Below, one piece after another: positions 33,284-44,469 of a stretch of DNA of 64,000 bases. Below the pieces are notes generated by a model. That model saw only the letters and a list, made by a program, of their open reading frames with translations. It was not told the origin of the DNA and searched no databases. Position 1 is the stretch's first letter, and each line of letters begins with the position of its first letter. The DNA is from Acanthosepion esculentum (lineage: Eukaryota; Mollusca; Cephalopoda; Sepiida; Sepiidae): contig OZ038496.1 of assembly GCA_964036315.1 (NCBI GenBank), positions 14,144,076 to 14,208,075 on the forward strand, read 5' to 3'. The position numbers were made by a program, and so were the translations under genes.

Positions 33284-34081
33284 TTTGGGAAGAAATCTCT
33301 CACTAAACTACTTAATTATTTTTTTTTTCACCAAGTACCTCAACTGAAAAAAAATGCAAAACCAAGCTCAATACAAAAATGGGATGTTTTCTGTAAATAC
33401 ACAACACAAATAAAAATTTATAACAGACAGCCCCTAAAAGGGACCTTGCTGCCTTTAGGTAAATCAATTCTCTCAACAAAAGGTGCAATTCACATACATA
33501 AACGCATACGCCGAAAAGAATAAGCACAATAAAATTTCGCAAAAATTAGCGATAAAATACACAACAGCAAAAAGGGAGCAAAAAATATCAAGTAATGCTC
33601 CTCAAAAAGTGGTTACACAGGTCAACGTTAAACGGGGGAAAATGCTTGCAAGGTAAAGCTAATATAGAATGTTTGTTCGAACCCAAAATATAAGTAGGCC
33701 TACAGCACTCACTAATTATGAAATGTACCCAGTAAATTTATAAATTAATATACAAGGCTATATCTCCGTAATGTATACAGCTATTATTTCTTTTCTTTTA
33801 AAAAATATCTGCAAAGTATAGTTTCCCCACCGAGGTCAATTCCGTAGAATGGTAGAAAAAAAGAAGCAAGTGATTAAATTTTGATAATTCACTTGTTAGG
33901 GTAACAAATAACCACCACAGAAAAGCCCTAAGAGAAAATACCCCTATACTAGAGAAAAATTTGGTACGTAGTATATCTTAATTCTTCAACCAAGAATAAC
34001 AACAATAATTCTTGAATAAAAGTTGCAAAATGATGTTTAATTTTTCTTAATACACCAAATAAGGAAACTTATCTTGCAAAG
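33284..34081 (-). other. BEL leader region
   Basis: About 800 bp between the 5' LTR and the gag start. A primer-binding site would lie next to 34081, but the sequence there (minus strand ctttgcaagataag) lacks the usual TGG start, so the primer is unidentified. Confidence 0.55.
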
Positions 34082-34993
34082 TGTCGGAATTTTATTGACT
34101 TTAGGTCCGTACCTAAAGGATAAAACCTACTACCGGTATATTAACCGGGGTCCGACGTAAAAAAAATGTAACTTCGAAATACAACTACGCACACAACTGT
34201 AGGTCTACATATATTTTTATTAGAGGGGTAAAAAAAGTAACCTTTTCTTGCAAGATATTCCCCTTGCTAGGGAGTTGGAAATTCCCTGTAGTAACAATAA
34301 AAAAATGACACTACAAACAAAAGTAGAGTACAAAAAACAAGTAAAAATAAAAAAAGATTACCCACTTTTTCCTTTGCCAAAAATGGCCACTCAAACACGT
34401 GGTCAATGTAATTTAGGGTCTCCCTCGTGGGAGTAAAAACAAAGTTCTGTTAAAATGGCCTCGTTAACTCGCGGCCTATATAAATCTAGTATTCCCTCGT
34501 GGGAGTACAAAACAGTTCTAGGAGTCGAAGAAGGACTGGGAGCTTCTTTGAAAATTTCTTCCTCAGGACTTCAATCACGACTGGGTCTTCCCGGAAATTT
34601 CTTCTTTCAACCGCCTCTCGCCGACTCGTCAGATATCTTCATTCTAAGGAACAATTCCTTAAAGTTCTTCTTTGAATACTGAACCTTACTAAGGAAATAA
34701 ACAGACTCGCTTATTCCTCGGTTCTAAATTTACTGCTCCCTCGGCAAAGAGGCTCTATCTGTCAGAAACTCGCCACTTCACCGGACCCCATAACTTTTTT
34801 AAGCAGTCACACTGCCTAAAATCAAGGTCTGACACCCAACAGGTGGTATCAAAAAGAGGGGCCGAAGTCGTTTAGATCGGCGTTTATATACACCTTCCTC
34901 CCCTGCCACTTGCTGCTGCTGCTATCAGTGACAGGCCCGGAAAACCCCAAAGGGCAATAACCTCCCAGTCCTTCTTCATTATAAATTTTCACA
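34082..34993 (-). repeat. 5' LTR of the BEL element (912 bp)
   Basis: Matches 27242-28152 except for about three substitutions (for example at about 34642 and 34790, and in the terminal TGTG/TGTC) and one extra A near 34165. A TATATAAA box lies on the minus strand near 34890. Confidence 0.9.
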
Positions 34994-35263
34994 AATTTAA
35001 CTCAAACAGCTTCTTCCCGTGAACCACTGCCCTGTGGAACTGACTCACAAGAGGATGTCTTCCCGATCACTACAATCTTAACCTGTTCAAGTTTCGAGTG
35101 AACTATTATCCTATCCATATAAACTACACCTTAACATAACCTTCTATCCTGAGTGGCTCCTAGGTCTTGTCCAGGATGAAACTTACAGTAAAAAATCACA
35201 AAAAACGCACCCCTTGCATGCTAGTGGCACTCCTGTCTTGACTGGGGAGAAATGCTTAAAAAA
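34994..35263 (+). pseudogene. LINE downstream part, continuation of 26690-27241
   Basis: Resumes the interrupted LINE: TALWN-like codons, LPDHYNLNLFKFRVNYY, then the trailer with 'gcatgctagtggcactcctg' and 'gaaatgcttaaaaaaaa'. Separation from its upstream half by exactly the BEL element establishes the insertion order. Confidence 0.7.
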
Positions 35264-35269
35264 AAATAT

Positions 35270-35436
35270 ATATAAATATATATGTGTATCATCAGGGATT
35301 ATATATTTGAAAGGTTCAGACTTGAGAAATTCTAGAAATATGCATGCTAGGAATCCAGAGAGAGGACTACCCATTGGTAAGCCAAATTTTTGTTTGTAAT
35401 AGATATCGTTATACTGGAAGTAACAATGAGATGTGC
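35270..35436 (-). pseudogene. Penelope-like RT fragment, inverted copy
   Basis: The minus strand encodes MGSPLSGFLACIFLEFLKSE, then PFKYIIPDDTH, the same RT segment found on the plus strand at about 35810-35965. The two copies are arranged head to head around 35436, a configuration often produced on insertion by Penelope-like elements. Confidence 0.75.
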
Positions 35437-35996
35437 ATAGGGTGCATATTTGGCTTTCCCTTATTAATTACCACCCCACCATCCCTAAAATCTACTGGCT
35501 CCCCAAAACCCATAAACCTGACATTCCTCTAAGGCCCATTATTTCGGGCATAGGCTCAGCCCCTCATAACATTGCTAGGTTTCTAACTAAATTTCTCACC
35601 CCAATTCTGGGCACCATAAGTGACACGCATGTAAAGAATTCAGGCACTCTTCTCAATAAGTTAAACAAGAAACAAATCCCTAGCCAGCTTAGACGTTAAA
35701 TCCCTATTCACTAATGTACCTGTGGATAAATGCATTAAACGGTTAGAGAACCACCTTAAGAAAACTGATTTTAAGCTACCTATCTCCATCTCAATATGCA
35801 TCAAATTATGCACATCTCATTGTTACTTCCAGCATAACAATATCTATTACAAACAAAAATTTGGCTTACCAATGGGTAGTCCTCTCTCTGGATTCCTAGC
35901 ATGCATATTTCTAGAATTTCTCGAGTCTGAACCTTTCAAATATATACTCCCTGATGATACACATTACTTCCGTTACATCGATGACATTTTATAAAT
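35437..35996 (+). pseudogene. Penelope-like element reverse-transcriptase fragment
   Basis: In order: PTIPKIYWLPKTHKPDIPLR then PIISGIGSAPHNIARFLTKF (about 35450-35600), IKNSGT-like, a DVKSLFTNVP-equivalent region in another frame (about 35690-35720), then LPMGSPLSGFLACIFLEFLE (about 35868) and YFRYIDDIL (about 35967), the catalytic YxDD box. These are the RT signatures of Penelope-like elements. At least one frameshift (about 35697) and termination at a (TA)-rich junction make it nonfunctional. Confidence 0.8.
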
Positions 35997-36827
35997 ATAT
36001 ATGTATGTGGGAAAACACCTTTCTTAGCTGATCTTCTGAAATTTGTAGAAAGGGTGTATTTTTGTGCAGCAAAGATGAAAATAAACACTAAGACATTCAA
36101 ACACCAAATGACAAAAAAAATATTTTCAGAAATGGAGAATTGTGCATTGGTCCAGTTAAAAAATTAATGCTTTGAAAATAAATATTTAACATTTTTCAAC
36201 CAATGGGTTGCTTTCCCGTCAACAATAAATAACATGCTTCATGATCCCTTTGAAGAGTATTTAAACAAAGTTTCCAGACAGACAAACCAGTAAAGCGAGA
36301 CAGCCGGCAAAAAAATGCAAATAGGTTATGACACTTGACTTAAACAAAATTCCGTTACACATTCACCTGTCTTAAATGGGACACTTCCACTCTCCTCCTC
36401 ACTTCCTCCTTCACCTCTTCTTTTTCACGCATATGAAGAAATTACATATATTTCTTATTTCTTTTCATCTTGGAAAACAAATACAAGGAAAGGACCTGGC
36501 AAACATAAGAACTTACATATGCTAAGAAAAATTTAGCTGTAAAAAAAAACACAAAAATAAAAAAATATGTTATATTTTTAAATTTAAACAAATTTTTTTT
36601 TACTTTTTCTTTGTTGTGGGCATTTTAACCAAAATTGAAGTCTTCTAAAAGTTTGTTCTTCAGGTATTAAAAGAAAACATCAATAAGGTAAAAATGCATT
36701 TTTTAAAAATAAAGTAAGCGAAAAATGACCATTAAAACCATAAAAGTAAATCCAAAGGGCCAACAAAACATTCCAAGACCAATTTCTTTTTTAACTCAAA
36801 CTATCATAACTACTACTGACACAATTT

Positions 36828-36829
<2 letters not shown>
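35997..36829. other. No gene recognised
   Basis: AT-rich with A-runs. A 'gagtatttaaacaaag' TATA-like word at about 36255 and a pyrimidine-rich stretch at 36385-36430 are the only notable points. Confidence 0.45.
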
Positions 36830-36872
<43 letters not shown>

Positions 36873-37120
36873 TACTTCAAACATTTTTAGTGGATATCAG
36901 TATTTCAAATGGGAGCCTTGTTTTAATATTTGATATTACTAGGATCCCCTTGGATTATATACCAACGGATTTATTACCTGTACTATATATATAACTTCAA
37001 ACATTTATAGTGGATATTCATATTTCTAATAGAGGCCCTGTTTATTTTGAGGATATATTGGATAGATAACAGCTGACCCTAAATTTGAAGAGGTCAAGAT
37101 CATAGTATTCAACTGGTCTG

Positions 37121-37177
<57 letters not shown>

Positions 37178-37359
37178 AAGAAAGAACAGTAAGATATATA
37201 ATCCAATGTTCTTATAGATATATAATATAGTAATATATATATATATATATATAGTAAGATACAGTAATATATATATATATATATAGTAAGATATATAATC
37301 CAGTGTTCTTATAGATATTTTTATTTTTACACAATAGTGCTCAATGTAAATTTACAGAG

Positions 37360-37371
<12 letters not shown>
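36830..37371. repeat. Multiple (TA)n tracts with short duplicated inserts
   Basis: (TA)n at 36830-36868, 37123-37170, 37222-37253 and 37267-37285. The phrase 'agtaagatatataatcca.t' occurs at about 37170 and 37285, so the tracts and the DNA between them were tandemly copied. Confidence 0.8.
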
Positions 37372-37418
<47 letters not shown>

Positions 37419-38011
37419 TTGTGTGGCATATTATATATATAGATTAACCAAGGAACATTCTTAGATTGCTAGTAAATGTCTATGCACAGGATATACACTT
37501 CCAAAAACCAAGATGGCTGCAACCTTGCAGCCAATCTCTTCTCTCTCCTAGCTCTCACCAATTACAGTGAATGGATATTCCCTCACGGAAGCTCTGTGCC
37601 TTGGGTGCCTGTTGGGACTTAAACTCAACCAAGACGTCAAGTGGGACTTGTACATACAATCCATCCATAAAGATGCTGGAAAAACTGCTGATTCCCTGTT
37701 CGTACTGAAATCGGGTGTGTGCCGTAGATTATAACTAAGAATGCTGAAATTGTATTTTTCTTTTCTCTTTCATTCATGAAGTTATATTGACGTGGTTGAT
37801 CCTGATCTACCCTAATGGAACACTCTGTGAGAATCAAGCTCAAAACTGCATCCTGGGTATGATGATAAACTACATCCAGCAGCAAGGCCTCTGATTGGGG
37901 GGTTTTGAGGAGCATCGAATTACCTCTTAATTGCTGTTGTTCCCAGGTCTACTCTGACCCAGAGTGGTAGCACCTGTTAGGGTCCCAGCCATGAGCAAAT
38001 AGTGAACCTAT
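37372..38011 (-). repeat. Duplicated segment, copy 2 (inverted partner of 14724-15355), including family A copy 5
   Basis: Reverse complement of 14724-15355 with roughly 98% identity by eye. 37845-38011 is the minus-strand 3' half of family A. 37600-37715 reads as plus-strand LINE codons (L..DVKWDLYIQSIHKDAGKTAD) that match 26780-26870. The homology begins in the (TA)n(GT)n tract and ends in the family A body, where another (TA)n begins. Confidence 0.8.
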
Positions 38012-38441
38012 TTATATATATATATATTTTACTTCAAACATTTTTTAACTCCGACTATCACAGCTACTACTGACACAATTTTAATTTAGTTTGAACTTGC
38101 TATTTAGTAAGTTTATCATATTTTTTGATATATAAGACAAATTTTTTTACTCCAATATTTGATGTCAAAATCTGCTTGTGGCCTTTAAATTGAAGGTATG
38201 AAAAATCTAGGGGAAAACGATATATAAATTTTTATATATCAAGGACAATTTTAGCATCTTCTCTAATCAAAATGTGGAATATTTAATAACAAAACTGATA
38301 GAAACAGAAGCAAAAAGAAAAAAACTAAATGAAAGTGATTAGACGATATACCCAAAACATATATTTATAAAAAAAAATAATCAAATTTAAAATTTCTCAG
38401 CATTTCATTTCGTTCATATGCACATATATTTGCATCAATGT

Positions 38442-38575
38442 GGGCCCATCGGTGAGGTGTAATGGTTAGCAAGCTTGTCTCACTAAAACAGTTACGACTA
38501 AATAGTGAGTTTGATCGTCACTGGGTGCTCCATACTTTTGGCGATGCCACAACTAAGCTCTGCTTAGAAAATTGG
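38442..38575 (+). mobile_element. tRNA-derived SINE (family F) with perfect 17-bp TSD
   Basis: The 134-bp element is flanked by tatatttgcatcaatgt at 38425-38441 and 38576-38592. The 5' part is tRNA-like: 'ggtgtaatggttagcaagc' (box A region) and 'gagtttgatcgtc' (box B region). The 3' part 'gccacaactaagctctgctt' corresponds to the tail of the minus-strand copies at 61976-62253 and 62355-62512. It has no coding capacity; mobility would depend on polymerase III transcription and a LINE reverse transcriptase. Confidence 0.85.
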
Positions 38576-38592
38576 TATATTTGCATCAATGT

Positions 38593-39201
38593 AAACATCA
38601 CTTCAGTTCAATAAAGAATGAAACGTATCATATGAGAACTTTTTCCACGTTGATATATTTGTTTCCCAAAGATAAATATATGTATATACATATAATATTC
38701 TATTTAGTTAATTAATTATTTGTATCTTATTATATAAGGATAATTGGTAGTTGCTTACTTTTGACTACACACATCTGCTAGGGTTGTGAGCTAATCTATT
38801 TTGCAGATGCCTGATCAGGTAAAACTGTGTTACTTAAACACTCACAGAGATAAACTGTGGTATGTACTACAACAAGGCTGAGCAGACCTTAGTTACAGTT
38901 TCTGGGAGGGAGTGCATAATCTGGCATGATCAGCAGTTGAAGACCACTTTGGTCAAACCCTTGGTCACTATGACTTGTTACTTTGTGTCAGTGCAACTAT
39001 TGATAGCTTCTATCTATCTATCTATCTATCTATCTAATATTTATTTAAAAATTATAACATAAGTATGTTATAACATCACTACAAAAATAGTCATTTTGTT
39101 ACAACACTTCTGGTGTCTTGTCAAGTGATAGTGTTGAATGTAAAATAAAAAGTTTTTTTGGTTACTGGAATTTTATTCCATCTATACCAAACTTGTATTT
39201 G

Positions 39202-39203
<2 letters not shown>
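38593..39203. other. No gene; (TATC)n at 39009-39038
   Basis: Unassigned AT-rich DNA with about seven TATC units. The stretch 38870-39010 resembles 3110-3240 and, inverted, 19990-20050, and so is old dispersed repeat. Confidence 0.5.

Positions 39204-39284
<81 letters not shown>
39204..39284. repeat. (TA)n microsatellite
   Basis: About 80 bp of pure alternating TA. Confidence 0.95.
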
Positions 39285-39289
<5 letters not shown>

Positions 39290-39599
39290 CTCTCTGGCAG
39301 GATTCAAACTTGTGTTCACCTGGGGTAGGTGTCAGTAACCCACTGGCCCCTGAGCCACATCCAGCCCATAAAGGATTTTTGTCCAGCCTGCCAACTTAAA
39401 GCCTGGACACTATTTATCTAATTAATTTGTGGAGTGAGTTTCAGAGAAATATCAGTTGGAGTAATACCTTGACTTACAATGTGATGCATTTTTGAAATCA
39501 AAATTTAATTCTGAATCTACTGCTGACCTCTATAAGAAATATGTTTTACCAAGTGGGAAATATAAAATCCTATTGAACAATTCAAAAATTGCATTTTTT

Positions 39600-39880
39600 T
39601 GTTGATTGTGTGAGTTGACCCAGTGGATAAAAGCATTGGTTGAAGTAAGCCAGTGACTTAACCCAAAGAGTTGTAAGTTCAATACATGGCCACAGCAGAG
39701 GTGAAGAAAAACTTGAAAGGTGAGTTAAAAAGGAAATAATTGAAACTGAGATATCTGGAAGAGGCATGGCACATGGAACTAGAAATAAAGGGTTTGGTTC
39801 GAAATTCCAATTACCTGAAGAAGGCTAGAGCATACAATGGCTGAAACATTGTGAATATGGTCTGAGTTCGAGACAATTTG
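39600..39880 (+). mobile_element. tRNA-derived SINE (family E)
   Basis: The tRNA-like head 'ttgacccagtggataaaagc' and box B-like 'gtaagttcaatac' are followed by a body with 'gcatggcacatggaactag' and an end with 'cctgaagaaggctagagc', then 'ggctgaaacattgtgaa'. The same order occurs at 19401-19640 and, inverted, at 59340-59590. Confidence 0.7.
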
Positions 39881-39925
39881 TTATAGTACATTTGATATAA
39901 TGGCCCTTCTCTGAGACATTGTATA

Positions 39926-40441
39926 CCATATTTTTTGGCTTACAAGATGAACTTTTTTCCTAAAAAATACCCTGAAAAATACGTGTGCATCTTCCAAGAT
40001 GAATGTAAGGCAACACACAGACTCAAGTAAGCTTGTATGGTCACCTAATTGTCTTGACTGATAGGGACGTGGATTTGTATGTTGAGTCATTACTCTATAA
40101 TGTTAACTATCTATCTAATTCAGCCTTTTATGTGATGTATTCTCAGTACTTAGCTGTTACAAGTATTTCCAAAACTATAAACCTTCCAGGAGCCAAGCCA
40201 CAATCTTAAATATGCTCTGTTTACTAGGAGTGGTGGGAGCATTTCTGCTCTTGACTAGTATGTCATTGCCATACAAACAAAATTGGACGAGTGATTAATG
40301 TAAACAATATGTGGCACCAGTATGTGAGGGACACAGGGTGAATGTGTTTTTCTATGAGAATGACTTTTTTTCTTAGAAATTTCTTTCCAATATTAGGGTG
40401 TTTCTTCCAAGCTGAAGCATCTTGTAAGCCAAAAAATATGG
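39926..40441. mobile_element. MITE with perfect 26-bp inverted ends and TA target sites
   Basis: Counting the flanking TA, 39924-39949 (taccatattttttggctt, then acaagatg) is the exact reverse complement of 40418-40443. TA at 39924-39925 and 40442-40443 is the likely target duplication, leaving a 516-bp element that starts CCATATTTTTTGG. There is no transposase frame. TA target use points to the Tc1/mariner/pogo group, but the family is unassigned. The CCATAT start is shared with the repeats at 45767-46278. Confidence 0.8.
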
Positions 40442-41558
40442 TAGCTTTCTGGCCTACTATCTTCAAAAGGTTGAAACCATCATTAGATCTGATGTGCTTT
40501 GCACCTCTCAGCCACAGAGTTTGTCAATGATCAAACAGAATTGAAGATCTGTGTTTTGCAATTGATAATATTGTCTTGGAAACAGGATTCCAGCGTGTGG
40601 TGCCATTGGGAAGTGCTGTATACACACAGGTATATTTTCTATCCTTTGTTAATCATTGATTCGTTATATAAAATACCTGAAAATATCTCTGTGTTGAAAT
40701 TTATTCCTATTCTCCTTTTACTCCTACGAAGGATGGCAACGTGTATTTATATGTGAACATTTTTGTTGCCACTGCTTTTAACCAAACTAGAAGTAGTCAC
40801 AGCAACAACCTATGGTAACCTTTTAATGGGATATAAGCATGCAGCCATAACAATTAAAATACAGAACATCCTTTGAGGGCAAGTAGTGTGCATGACATAT
40901 GATGTTAGATTTTAATAATGCAAACAAAAATGACTATTGACCTGAACAAGTAGAGAATATGATATTTTGCTGACGTGACAGATAATAACAGATACATGAC
41001 TATTTAGTCCTGTTTTCCATCATTCATTTTCATCAGTAATGGCCCAAGGCAGGGCTCCCTTCCTGAATTCTTTTATCAGCACTTCCAATACTCTGTATCT
41101 TCTAGTCTCCCATCAGATATGGTCTGTCACTCTTAGTGGCTAGAGGAACAGCACTGTGGATGTCAGTCTCATGACCTTTTCTAAGAATAGATTAATTGAA
41201 ATATTTTGCTAGGTCATGAGGATTCAATCTGTTAATGCACTATTTCAGCCAAGATATTCTTCTGCCTTTCTCATATTAAGAAATACCATAAAATGAGATA
41301 AGTATGATGTCTCCATCTGAGCTTGCAAAAAGAATGCAAAACAGATTTTACAACTGGGAAAATGGAGGCACTAAGTCTTTATGATAATACCAGAGGATAT
41401 AATTTTATTTAACTTTCTTACATGATTAATTGTTAGTATTCATTTTTTACTAGAAATAATTTCATCTTATTTCCCTAAGTAAATGCATGAGTAATATTAG
41501 ATTAATATTTGAGGAGGCATTCTTAATTTAATAATTAATTACTGACTATTTTTCCATT
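40442..41558. other. No gene recognised
   Basis: Mixed sequence. Short frames show no family resemblance. Confidence 0.45.
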
Positions 41559-41855
41559 GGTTATGGCCATATCATGTTGAAACACTGATTCTCGTACGAT
41601 CGCCAGTTAAGCAATGTTAAACTTGGTCAGTACCTAGATGAGTGACAATTTGGGAATACTATGTGTTGCAAACTTGGATGTGGTCTAATGAATTATGCTT
41701 TGGAGTTGGAAATCAAAGAGCCAAGTTCTAATTCTAGTCGGGTTCATTATATTCACTTAGGTGCAAATAACCATAGGGAAGATATGAATCTGTCTCTTCT
41801 CTCCCAGATATGTGCCTAATTAGTAGGACTTGTTTCAGTAAATCATTATTATACC
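41559..41855 (+). mobile_element. 5S rRNA-derived composite SINE, copy 1
   Basis: 41559-41677 reads like 5S rRNA from end to end: 'ttatggccatatcatgttga', 'gattctcgtacgatcgcc', 'agttaagcaatgttaaactt', 'ggtcagtacctagatgagtg', 'tgggaatactatgtgttgc'. These include box A, the intermediate element and box C of the internal promoter. A second module (41678-41765) has 'ggtctaatgaattatgc' and 'caagttctaattctag' (tRNA-like box A/box B words) and ends 'ggttcattatattcactta'. A tail of about 90 bp ends 'aattagtaggacttg'. The same three-part order is present at 22106-22404, and the tail alone is at 58085-58178. Confidence 0.8.
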
Positions 41856-43569
41856 CAAAGAATTCTTACAATCTAAAAATATTTTCTGGTTTTAAAGAAT
41901 ATGTAAAAAGTGGATAATCTGTAAAAAATAATCAATCATTAATTTCATTTTATTTTGCTTGCTTTTTATTAGACAAGTAGCATTAGATGTAATAGACTTT
42001 GAATTTCTTTTTTTTTTTTTAATAATGTTCAAAAGACTGGCGAGGAGTGAGAACCAGACGATAGGCAATTTTCCTTTCCTTTTCAGATGTTTACATAGTA
42101 TATTTTCTTCCTCTTGTTTAACAATTTATTAGACTTTGGATGTCCTGTTTTTTGTATTGTTCATCCTATATAAGGCTTAAGAGTCACACAAGGTAGACGT
42201 TTACTGAGGGATGTTGTTGTATGAGTGGTAAGAAAAGGCACAAAATTAGTTCATGAGGTTTTGTAGGAAAGATAATGGTTAACCATTATCTGCATCATCA
42301 ATTATTTTTTGACTAGTATTTCTTTCATCTTATTTATTTTGCTTTTTATTACAGTAGTTGTCTTTGAATTTCTTGAAGTAATGTTGAGTATTATTTTTGA
42401 CTAGTTTATCTTTCATCTGCTGTTGCTTTTTATTATACTAGTCGTATTAGATGAAATCATTGTTAAATTGGAAAACATTAACTTACCTCATATAACTTAC
42501 AAGCAGGCTTCACCTACTTGTTATCACATTGCAAAAAGTGGCTTTTAAGCTAGCTTAAAATTTTAAGCTTGCTGTAATTTTGGATACAAAAGGAAAATAA
42601 GAGTTACTCTCCTTGAACCATGAAAGCAGTGATAATGGCTAATATAATATATTAATATATATTTTTAACCTTGCATAATCTGGCAACCCTGAATCTGAGC
42701 TCAACAAAAATCGTTTCCTGTGCCTAACTTTTCTAGGGCTTTTGAATGAGCTATAAATCATTGAAATCAGACCAGTGGGAGCAGAGGAGTTACTTGGACA
42801 CATACACACACAAACACATATGCATACACTGTACTTTATATATAAGATGTAAGTAAGGTTATGTAAATGGGTGGCAAAACAAAGGCTGGGTGGGATATTA
42901 AGAGAACCAACATTACTTAGAACTACAAAGATGGGAAATTGTGGAGAGCAATGATTGCCTGCATCCTGAAGGAACATGACAAATAAAAGAAGAATAGATT
43001 GGAGAGAAAGAAATAGACTCCAAAGTGATTTAAATTAACAACTTTTATTTTGGGGCGCCTCACTGACATGGATAGCTGTTTTACCAATTTGACCATGGGG
43101 AGCAATCAGCTCAGCAAAGTTAAATCTAGTCATAGAAATACATCTGTTCAGTTTTCTTTTTAGATCAGTCATTTCCAGGACGTATAATGAGGAAAGAATG
43201 TTTGCGTGTTTGAGCACACCTTCAATCACACCTGATTATGTGCTCCCTTCCAGAATTTGTAACTATGGTCAACTCAGCATAGTTGCCGTATAAACCACCG
43301 GTGGGATCAGTGGATGTTGAATAAAGAATAAAGTGCCTTAGCAGGCACCTGCAATATGGATTGTCTAGCAACCCTATGTATGCTCAGAAACAAGTAGCCG
43401 GCTCTTATAAGCATAGATACATGACATTAATTCTGTTGGATTAATTCTACTCCATTTTTTTTTACGGTGAGGCTCAGCCTTTATAAGGCCTGGGAGCCAC
43501 TTGAAGTAGAGGGTTACATTAAGAGGCAGTTTATTTGGATAGGTTAGGGAACATAATGGTTAACCCTAG
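41856..43569. other. No gene; scraps of dispersed repeats
   Basis: 42895-42990 is an RTE-like LINE trailer (plus strand, 'gcaatgattgcctgcatcct' then 'gaaggaacatgac', compare 2990-3020). Two short 'aaggcctgagagccact'-type scraps lie at about 42170-42215 and 43480-43525. The remainder is unassigned. Confidence 0.5.
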
Positions 43570-44465
43570 AATTTGAACAGGTTAAGATTATAGTAATCAG
43601 GGAAGCATCATCTTAGGAGTCGCTCCCACAGAGCAGTGGTTTGCAGGGAGAAGCTGTTCAAGTGACACCTAATTCTATCCGATGGATATGCTCTATTACT
43701 CACCACAGAGAACCATCCCTGCACCTCCCCCTAGAATGTCTGACGCTCAACTCCACGAGAGCACCTCTTTGCGACTACTTGATTTCACATTGACTACTGA
43801 CCTGAGATGGAACAAATACATTGAGTCAATAGCTTTGTGCACCATAAGGAAAGTTGGCTCCCTGTGCCGCATCAGATCCTTCAAATCTACAAATCAACTA
43901 TTCGCCATTGAATGGAGTATTGCTGCCATATATAGTCTGGAGCCCCTTCTCTTCGTCTCAAGTTTCTTGATAAAATCCAGAGATCGATATGCAATGTAAT
44001 TGGCCTTGATCTGGCATCTCGTCTGCAGTCGCTCTCTCACAGACATGCCATCACCTCCCTCTGTCTTTTTTTTATAAATACTTTCATGGTAACTGCTCCA
44101 ATGAGCTACTTTCGTTTGTTCCCAGACTTCATGAATTTAAGCGCTCAACTACGCTGGCATCTCACTCTCACCCTTTCACTGTTGAAACTGTTAAATGTAG
44201 CTGTCTCTTCTACTCCAATAGCTTCATGTCTCACTCTTCTCGCCTGTGGACCCCCCCCCCTTTTTCCTGTTTCCCTGATAGCTATAATCTCCAACTATTC
44301 AAATGTAATGTCAATTGACGTCTCCAGATGCCTTGATCTATCCCCTATCTTTCTCTTCATCCTTTCCTTTATCACTCCTCTTTGCTTTCGCTGCAACTCC
44401 CTGTGACCCCTTGTGTGCTAGTGGCTTCCTGCCTTGCATGGGGTGAAATGCTTAAAAAAAAAAAG
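43570..44465 (+). pseudogene. LINE (Jockey/CR1-like) C-terminal region with full 3' end, preceded by an inverted scrap
   Basis: 43680-44000 reads LLDFTLTTDLRWNKYIES then IRKVGSLCRIRSF and a degraded EW.IAAIYSLE. 44010-44300 covers the SHR...SLCLF, FHGNCSNELLSFV-like, HEFK and WxxxP region in shifted frames. The trailer ends at 44465 ('gctagtggcttcctgccttg', then catggggtgaaatgcttaaa). A minus-strand scrap of the same family occupies about 43570-43665. It is the best-preserved 3' end of the family here. Confidence 0.75.
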
Positions 44466-44469
44466 AGTT

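Larger units (their letters stand above)
27242..34993 (-). mobile_element. BEL/Pao LTR retrotransposon, young but defective, with a nested solo LTR
   Basis: A 7752-bp element on the minus strand lies in a LINE. The LTRs (34082-34993 as 5' LTR, 27242-28152 as 3' LTR) differ by only about three substitutions and one indel. Flanking 5-mers AAGTT (27237-27241) and AATTT (34994-34998) look like a 5-bp TSD with one change. The order is 5' LTR, leader of about 800 bp, gag-like ORF, 860-bp nested solo LTR, pol ORF, short 3' region, polypurine GGGAGAG, 3' LTR. Protease, RT and RNase H are present; integrase is absent. No clear tRNA primer site was recognised after the 5' LTR. Confidence 0.9.

Noticed and set aside
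34082..34110. tRNA primer-binding site next to the 5' LTR
   Set aside because: The first bases inside the LTR do not begin with TGG or match any tRNA 3' end I could recall, so none was annotated.
41559..41677. Functional 5S rRNA gene
   Set aside because: Several changes in conserved 5S positions including box C, no 5S cluster, and the same 5S part is fused to the same downstream sequence at another locus, which fits a SINE.
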